64,000 bases of DNA, from positions 12,568,763-12,632,762 of the forward strand of contig JAPTYO010000007.1 of the NCBI GenBank assembly GCA_036873135.1, read 5' to 3'. Below, piece after piece: positions 59,835 through 64,000 of this stretch. The notes under the pieces were generated by a model. It did not search any database. It saw only the letters and a list, made by a program, of their open reading frames with translations, and was not told the DNA's origin. The position numbers and the translations under genes are program-made. This DNA is from Clarkia xantiana subsp. parviflora (Eukaryota > Streptophyta > Magnoliopsida > Myrtales > Onagraceae). Numbering within the stretch: position 1 is the first letter of the stretch; the number at the start of each line of letters is the position of its first letter.

Positions 59835-59885
59835 ATGCATTATTGCATTTTTTTTTTTTTTAGGTTAACATGCATTATTGCATTT
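59835..59885 (-). mobile_element. Micro-insertion GTTAACCT+A11 with perfect 16-bp direct repeats
   Basis: ATGCATTATTGCATTT lies at 59835-59850 and 59870-59885. The 19-bp insert between them is TTTTTTTTTTTAGGTTAAC. The repeat length is typical of LINE-type target duplications. Confidence 0.8.
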
Positions 59886-60040
59886 ACATCCCCCTTCTTC
59901 TATAATTTGTATTTGTATATTTTAAGTGTATGAAGGATTTATTGTCTTGAAATAAAAAAATAATAATCTCCCTTTCTTTGGTGGCCACCATTGAGCGACG
60001 TAGCCATGCAAATTCCACCACCTTAGCGGGCTTCACTGAC

Positions 60041-60160
60041 ACACGTAATACATTATAACCAGTAGAATCCGACCACGTGTTGTTAGTCCCGATCCACAAA
60101 CCTCGTCCATGCTGAATATCTTCATCTCCCTCCCAATTTTGCCACGTAAGACACTTTATA
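60041..60160 (+). promoter_or_regulatory. SIG5 promoter with three ACGT elements
   Basis: A perfect G-box CACGTG lies at 60074-60079, with ACGT cores in acacacgtaat (about 60043) and gccacgtaag (about 60142). A TATA-like ctttatag follows at about 60153. SIG5 in Arabidopsis is induced by light and stress through bZIP factors such as HY5 that bind ACGT/G-box sites, so these are strong candidates. Confidence 0.65.
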
Positions 60161-60306
60161 GAGTCGCGCGCTCCCCTTGCTTACTTGGACACCTTCTACA
60201 CCGTTGGTCTCCCATTTGATCAATCCCCACCGTCGATCTTACCGGAGGTATATTTTGTGGACAACGTAATTTGGTTTTGGTATAAACTGCGAAAATCCTT
60301 CCGTCC

Positions 60307-61054
60307 ATGAGATCCTCCTCTCAATACTTGGAAGCAGATTCGTGTCTATTGAGTCGATTCGGGGAAGAATCTACGTTGACTCAGCCACTCGATCGCAACT
60401 CTCTCAAAGAACAGCGGTGTAAGGTATGTATGGCTGTTGATTGCTTTCACTTGTCGTTTGCTCGAAGGACGTCTGTTCTTCGACTCCTTGTAGCTCCGTC
60501 CGTGATTCATACTTTTAGAATTCAGATTGATTGCTTGAAATCAATGTGATGTATATGATCAGAGTGTAGCTTATATATGGATTCCGGTTTTGTTGTATTT
60601 CACGGAAAAAGTTACTGAGACTGTCTGCTGCTAGGTAGTAACGCCGGATCAGGGCATCTAAGAAAAGGATTTCCAAAGCATGATTTTTGGATTATTGTTT
60701 TGCGTTTTGCTCCGTGAATCCATACCATTTACTTGTAATTCCATTATTTCAGCTGTTAGTTCCACTTTAATTGTCTACAGCTTATACTTTAGGTGATTAG
60801 AAATCAATTGGCAGTATCCAATTTTCTTTTAGCCATGGACGAACACCTTAATATCTACTGGATTAGCTGATAAATATGACAAAGTTATTTTTCATCAGAG
60901 ACTGATGCTGCTGAATTGCTGTAAGTAGTTGATAATTAGAAATTAATTGCATGTATGAACATCCAAGCAGCAAAGCGTTGATCTTTACTGTGAATCTTCA
61001 TATTTTCTTCAGGATTCTGTTACAAGAGGGCTTTTACTTTGTTCAGTAATTTAG
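60307..61054 (+). CDS. Spliced upstream ORF in the SIG5 leader (52 codons)
   Basis: An ATG at 60307 opens 39 codons to a good donor (AAG|GTATGT, 60423/60424). The only good acceptor before the main start (TTCTTCAG|GAT, 61012/61013) continues the same frame for 13 codons to TAG at 61052-61054, just 19 nt before the SIG5 ATG. The peptide starts MRSSSQYLEADSCLLSRFGE and contains TQPLDRNSLKEQRCKD. It cannot be part of the sigma factor because of the stop. It may act as a translational control element. I do not know whether it is conserved; the splice is inferred from sequence only. Confidence 0.5.
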
Positions 61055-61073
61055 AGAAAAATAAGATTTTGGC

Positions 61074-63468
61074 ATGGGAGTTGTCACTTTATCGAGCTCT
61101 GCTTCTCGGACTGCAGTTCGATACAGTGCAAACTTCTCAATGAGTCGATCAGCATCAAGAAGACCGTTGATTATAGCATTTAAAACAGATAAATGCAGCA
61201 GTACAGCATTATTGACAAGTCACGAACATACTCATAATCCTGTAGAAACATCTAAGAAAAACAAGAAAAAACTAGGAAAAGGTCGCAAATCCACCAGAAA
61301 GGCTGTCCTCACGGATGATATTCCAGCGTGTACTTTGGAGGTGGATTACAATGACGCAGCTGCTAAACTCGAGAGTCTATACAAGTTGACCTCAACCATC
61401 ACCGAATCGGAAGTCGAGGATGCTACTGGTGGTAAAAAGAGAGGTCGGCCGAGGAGAAAGATGGCCCTTGAAGGAGATAAACACGAAGAGAATGAAACTG
61501 CCCAAGTTGTTGTTCGAAACAAGAAGATGAAGCCAAAACGTTTGACTCTCAATACAAGGATTTCTATGAAAAAGACTGGAGATGAGGACAAAAAAAAGCT
61601 GTCCCAGAAGAAAAAGGATTTGAAACATGAAGATGAGAAAATCGAGAAGCTTGTTAGGGAATATTCAGCTTCAACTGATTTAGTTAGCTTAGATTGGAAG
61701 AAAATGAAAATACCTCCTGTTCTTCCTTCAACAGAACATCATCGGTTGTTCAAGTTGATGCAACCAATGAAGGTAAACTTTCTCCTCTTAAAAAAATCAA
61801 ACAGAAGTTAGTGCAAAAGATCTTCTGAACCGTCTTTTTTTAGTTCCTTTTTTTTTGTAAAAGTACTTATATGTGTTTGACTGAGTTTTGTTCCCAAAAT
61901 CAGGCTATCTTTGAGGTGAAGGGAAACTTGAGACTTGAACTGGATAGAGAACCAACTGAGAAAGAATTGGCTGATGCAGCTAGTATGACTATACTTCACT
62001 TGAGGAAACTCTTGGAAGTTGGCCGAGCTGCTAGGAGCAAGCTTATCAAGGTAATATACCTTATCTTTTTCATTTCCAAAATGAATATCATCCTCTGTCA
62101 TAATTCACGTCGTATTGCTTTGGTGCTGCATTTGTGAAATGAAATCTGCTGGTTTATGGGGTATGTACTGACTGATTGATGCTTCACTATCATGTGCAAC
62201 TGAATAGGTTTCTACCTCCAAAATTTAATATTTTGTTGAAATAGTTGATGTAATTTTTTGTCAACTTACACTAGCTTATATTACAGTGTATGCGCTTTGC
62301 AGTCACGATGTTGTTTCATTTGTGAGTATCTCAACTTGACCAATTTTATATGAATAGTTGAAAAGGTGCAATCAGTGTTAAGCTTGTACTGGATGATGCA
62401 GCAGCTCTACTTTTTATGATAATTTTAGCTTGGAATTGGCACGTAATTTTTGACACAACATGCAAAAATCATCTGCAGCACAATCTTCGGCTTGTCATGT
62501 TTGTCATCAACAAGTATTTTCAAGACTTTGCAAACGGACCAAAATTCCAAGATCTTTGCCAAGCAGGAGTCAAGGGTCTTATTACAGCAATAGACCGCTT
62601 CGAGCCAAACAGGAAGCTAAAGTTATCCACATATAGCGTGTTCTGGATCAGACATGCTATATCACGTTCTATGACGGTTTCTAGCTTTACTCGAGTCTCA
62701 TTTGGTTTAGAATCGGTAATTACTCAATATCTTCCAAAATGCACATATTACACCCAAAATTGTTATCAAGACAGTGTTTTGAATATGATTTCTTCAATGG
62801 TGTTCAGGTTAGAGTAGAAATCCAAAGAGTTAAACTCGAGTTAATATTTGAGTTGCAAAGATTGCCAACAGAGGATGAGATAATTGAGAAAGTCGGGATT
62901 TCCCCAGAGAGGTATCATGAAGTCATGAGAGCCTCGAAACCTGTCTATTCTCTCCATACGAGGCATTCAGTTACCCAGGAAGAATTCATAAGCGCGATTA
63001 CTGATGTTGATGGAGGAGACAACAGGAGGCAACCTGCTATTCTCAGACTTGCCCTTGATGATGTGGTACTTTCCTCAACTTTACACTTCAATATGGTTTT
63101 TCTTTCAAGAAACTGTATGAGAACCTTTTTAGGAAAATAAATAGATGGTGAGATTATGAGTAGTTTTCAGGAACAGTATAAGATGTCAGATTCTCATGTT
63201 ATAGCATTTATCCTAGTAGGAACGATTGTTTATGTTTATATAACATGGTATATGTTTATGTTTGCTCCAGCTTGATTCCTTGAAGCCCAAGGAAAGCCTA
63301 GTCATCAGACAAAGATACGGCCTGGATGGGAAAGGAGATAGAACATTGGCTGAAATAGCAGGGAATTTGAATATATCAAGAGAAATGGTTCGGAAGCACG
63401 AAGTCAAGGCTCTCATGAAGCTCAAGCACCCCGCTCGGGTGGATTACCTTCGACGGTACTTAATCTGA
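61074..63468 (+). CDS. SIG5: Plastid RNA polymerase sigma factor SIG5 (sigE)
   Basis: This is a nuclear-encoded sigma-70 factor that directs the plastid-encoded RNA polymerase; SIG5 drives the psbD light-responsive promoter and relays light, stress and clock signals. Exons 61074-61772, 61904-62050, 62479-62715, 62808-63065 and 63271-63468 join in phase 0 (1539 nt, 512 residues), all GT-AG. The N-terminus is Ser/Arg-rich and acid-poor, as in a transit peptide ([20 protein letters not shown]), followed by a lysine-rich unconserved part with [16 protein letters not shown]. Region 2 holds [36 protein letters not shown] and [11 protein letters not shown]. Region 3 has [19 protein letters not shown]. 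Region 4 has [19 protein letters not shown] and the helix-turn-helix [20 protein letters not shown]. The length is close to Arabidopsis SIG5. A G-box promoter and an upstream ORF precede it. Confidence 0.95.
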
Positions 63469-64000
63469 AATCAAAATCTGGAATTTTGATCCGTATTCTA
63501 TATCCTCCTCTCTATACGTACATATATACAAAATAAAATTGCCTCAATCAGGAGCTGCCATTGCCACTTATGATGTTGTATATTGTTTTGATAGAAATTA
63601 TGTATACCCTTCTTGTAACATGCTTACAGTGTGTAGCCATCAAATGATATGATACATATAGCTTGCAGGAATATATGATAGCTCATTGGGTGTGATGTTT
63701 TGGTTTAGTGTAAGAGCACACAGCATAGTGTATGAAGAAAGAGAGAATTGAATCTCTCCGAATTGAAGGGCCACATTTAGTGTCAATGGAATGAGATGAA
63801 AGTATGGTAGAAAAGGAATGAGGGAATCGGAACACGATTACCACTCAAACTGTTGCATATGTTGGTCATGGATGGTGGGTACTGCAAATATTCGACTTGC
63901 AGTTTTGATATGAATAGAGAAGCCGCTTATTACTTACACCATGTAATCGCATCGTGGTAGAATATGGAATAAAGAATAACAATAAGAAATAAGTAACATA
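63469..64000. other. 3' flank of SIG5
   Basis: The SIG5 3' UTR is expected in the first 150-250 bp (acaaaataaaattgcc near 63530 is a possible polyadenylation signal). No further gene is visible before the window ends. Confidence 0.5.

Larger units (their letters stand above)
58223..60040. other. Intergenic DNA between SPCH and SIG5
   Basis: It contains the SPCH 3' UTR, a TA microsatellite (about 58957-58995) and three candidate micro-insertions (58695-58737, 59513-59547, 59835-59885). No gene was seen. Confidence 0.6.

Overview
The window is nuclear DNA from a eudicot plant. The evidence is spliced genes with GT-AG introns and AT-rich intergenic DNA, a cytosolic-type initiator tRNA-Met, plant-only families (SPEECHLESS bHLH, cytokinin response factor, AG-peptide, plastid sigma factor), and Copia, Gypsy, Helitron, hAT, Harbinger-like and SINE sequences. 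I cannot name the species.

Layout. 1-15500: two same-strand (-) copies of an ABCC10-type ABC transporter gene; the second is complete (9000-14256, 11 exons, 1470 codons), the first is cut by the window edge. Between them lie a large foldback repeat carrying a hAT MITE, Helitron-like ends and AT-rich DNA. 15500-21500: intergenic DNA with a Harbinger-like MITE, a tRNA-derived SINE and a hAT-type element with another hAT-type element inside it. 21570-28773: a compact gene cluster: UBA-domain protein (-), initiator tRNA-Met (-), LRR receptor-like pseudokinase (+), TH1-domain protein (-). 29000-33100: decayed Gypsy and Copia remnants. 35004-35879: an AP2/ERF cytokinin response factor (+). 36250-42200: MITE, Gypsy remnant with a 56-bp minisatellite, second Helitron-like end. 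42999-46839: MTM1-like mitochondrial carrier (+) and an AG-peptide gene (-). 47800-55600: retroelement debris, a 116-bp tandem duplication and the long upstream region of SPEECHLESS (55977-58222, +). 60040-63468: plastid sigma factor SIG5 (+) with ACGT promoter elements and a spliced upstream ORF.

Gene order matches two paralogous Arabidopsis blocks as I recall them: At5g53210 (SPCH) - At5g53250 (AGP22) - At5g53290 (CRF3) - At5g53310 (myosin-related) - At5g53320 (LRR-RLK) - At5g53330 (UBA), and At4g27940 (MTM1) - At4g27950 (CRF4). The UBC9/UBC10 gene expected beside the CRF is missing here, and retroelement debris occupies that interval. The genes are not a functional operon; each is transcribed on its own.

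The most unusual pattern is a scattered set of tiny insertions (about 10-27 bp). Most are little more than GGC or GGCC followed by 6-13 A. Each is flanked by an 8-18 bp direct repeat, as in target-primed retrotransposition. I count about 16 cases, including one target that appears to have been hit three times in a row (33597-33701).
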